NCBI GenBank assembly: GCA_963664285.2
Contig: CAXXNX010000075.1
Location: 4,198-68,197, forward strand
Length of the DNA: 64,000 nucleotides
Reading direction: 5' to 3'
Origin: JAJCYL01 sp963664285
Lineage (GTDB): Bacteria > Bacteroidota > Bacteroidia > Cytophagales > Cyclobacteriaceae
In this document: positions 63,490 to 64,000 of the stretch, piece after piece
Layout of the letters: every line of letters begins with the position of its first letter
How positions within the stretch are numbered: the first letter of the stretch is position 1
Notes under the pieces: generated by a model
What the model saw: only the letters and a program-made list of their open reading frames with translations
Told to the model about the DNA's origin: nothing
Databases searched by the model: none
Position numbers and translations under genes: made by a program

Positions 63490-64000
63490 GCTGAGATCAA
63501 CTAATAAGTGCAATTGAAGGATGAAAAAGCTTTTAAGGGCTTTTTCATCCTTCAAAAGTCTGAACAGTGCAATCTTTGGATTGCAAAATGTCAAAAAACT
63601 ACACACATCTCAGTATTGATCAAAGGTATCAAATTGAAGCATTATTGAAAACAGGAGCTACTCAAAAGGAGATTGCCTGTATCGTTCATTTTCACCCGTC
63701 TACGATCTCACGTGAGCTTAAGCGAAATGTGGGTTCAAGAGGTAGGGGAGCTGGTGTCTATCGAACAGCAAATGCACAAAGGAGGACCAATCTTCGTCAT
63801 CAAGAAAAGCCAAAAAGAGTGATTTTCACCAAACCCATGAAAGACTGGATAGTTAACCGGCTCCAAGAAGATAGATGGAGTCCTGAATTGATCAGCCATC
63901 AGGGAAAGAAAACGAGAGAATGTCCACTTAGCCATGAATGGATTTACCAATGGATATGGGAATGTAAGCACACCAACCGCCAGGAGAACCAAGAATACAA
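63490..64000 (+). mobile_element. IS30-type element, copy 2 (5' part)
   Basis: Starts with the same terminal repeat as copy 1 (GCTGAGATCAACTAATAAG) and runs off the window. The leader hairpin (63514-63555) has a 17-bp stem and an 8-nt loop; relative to copy 1 the sequence around it is slightly shortened. Confidence 0.9.
63588..64000 (+). CDS. IS30 family transposase (partial, cut by window end)
   Basis: ATG 63588 begins MSKNYTHLSIDQRYQIEALL, the same as the copy at 56662, and the frame is open to the window end (about 137 codons, HTH and the following linker). Confidence 0.92.
   Translation, partial: MSKNYTHLSIDQRYQIEALLKTGATQKEIACIVHFHPSTISRELKRNVGSRGRGAGVYRTANAQRRTNLRHQEKPKRVIFTKPMKDWIVNRLQEDRWSPELISHQGKKTRECPLSHEWIYQWIWECKHTNRQENQEY

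Overview
The window looks like a Bacteroidota chromosome, probably Cytophagales-like; this is inferred from gene content, with no rRNA gene to confirm it. The evidence is the gene order ftsX, DUF3098, uppP, truB, ribF, a DNA polymerase III alpha subunit fused to an N-terminal proofreading exonuclease, an ECF sigma / FecR / TonB-receptor locus, a DUF4097 protein, an Arm-type tyrosine recombinase and Bacteroidota-style dispersed inverted repeats.

The dominant feature is insertion-sequence (IS) load. One IS1380-type element of exactly 1621 bp (transposase 438 aa, ends CCCG...CGGG, target TTAA) is present as nine full copies (two of them nested), two large partial copies and one 104-bp end fragment. 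IS1595-type (2 copies), ISNCY-type (1, with three ~165-bp MITEs sharing its ends), IS110-type (1, with a candidate bridge RNA) and IS30-type (2 plus a 59-bp relic) elements add to it. By my count, roughly a third or more of the window is mobile DNA. Nearly all IS1380 copies are almost identical, so the expansion is recent, and many host genes can be rejoined exactly by removing the insert and one target duplicate.

Layout. 1-8.7 kb: IS1380 end, a glycosyltransferase, an M1 peptidase, an IS1595 copy broken by an IS1380, an SMP-30-like lipoprotein and a Gfo/Idh/MocA oxidoreductase. 8.8-10.1 kb: decayed fragments (outer-membrane protein C-terminus, propeller protein). 10.3-18 kb: a degraded prophage or integrative element: frameshifted integrase, HTH protein, replication protein split by IS1380, helicase split by a MITE, terminase small-subunit-like gene. 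18-20.7 kb: IS1380 copy followed by a partial copy. 20.8-25.5 kb: csaA and dnaE. 25.7-35.4 kb: ECF sigma, FecR and TonB receptor, separated by a MITE plus ISNCY element, split by two nested IS1380 copies, and ended early by a nonsense codon. 35.8-37 kb: IS110 element. 37-41.7 kb: truncated sigma gene, duplicated gene fragment, PIN toxin-antitoxin pair with the toxin split by IS1380, and a conserved secreted protein. 42-47 kb: ABC permease and a secreted protein gene damaged by three IS families. 47-49 kb: IS1380 inside a dispersed repeat. 49-59.6 kb: the least disturbed part (ydcF-like, ABC-F, PQQ-type dehydrogenase, ribF, truB, uppP, DUF3098, ftsX, anti-sigma/sigma), except that uppP carries both an IS30 and a frameshift. 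59.6-64 kb: DUF4097 gene split by IS1380, a cytochrome c lipoprotein and a second IS30 running off the end.

Several frameshifts (IS1380 copy A, propeller protein, integrase, uppP, ribF) lie at or beside short homopolymers, so some may be sequencing errors rather than real decay. The IS insertions themselves are unambiguous.
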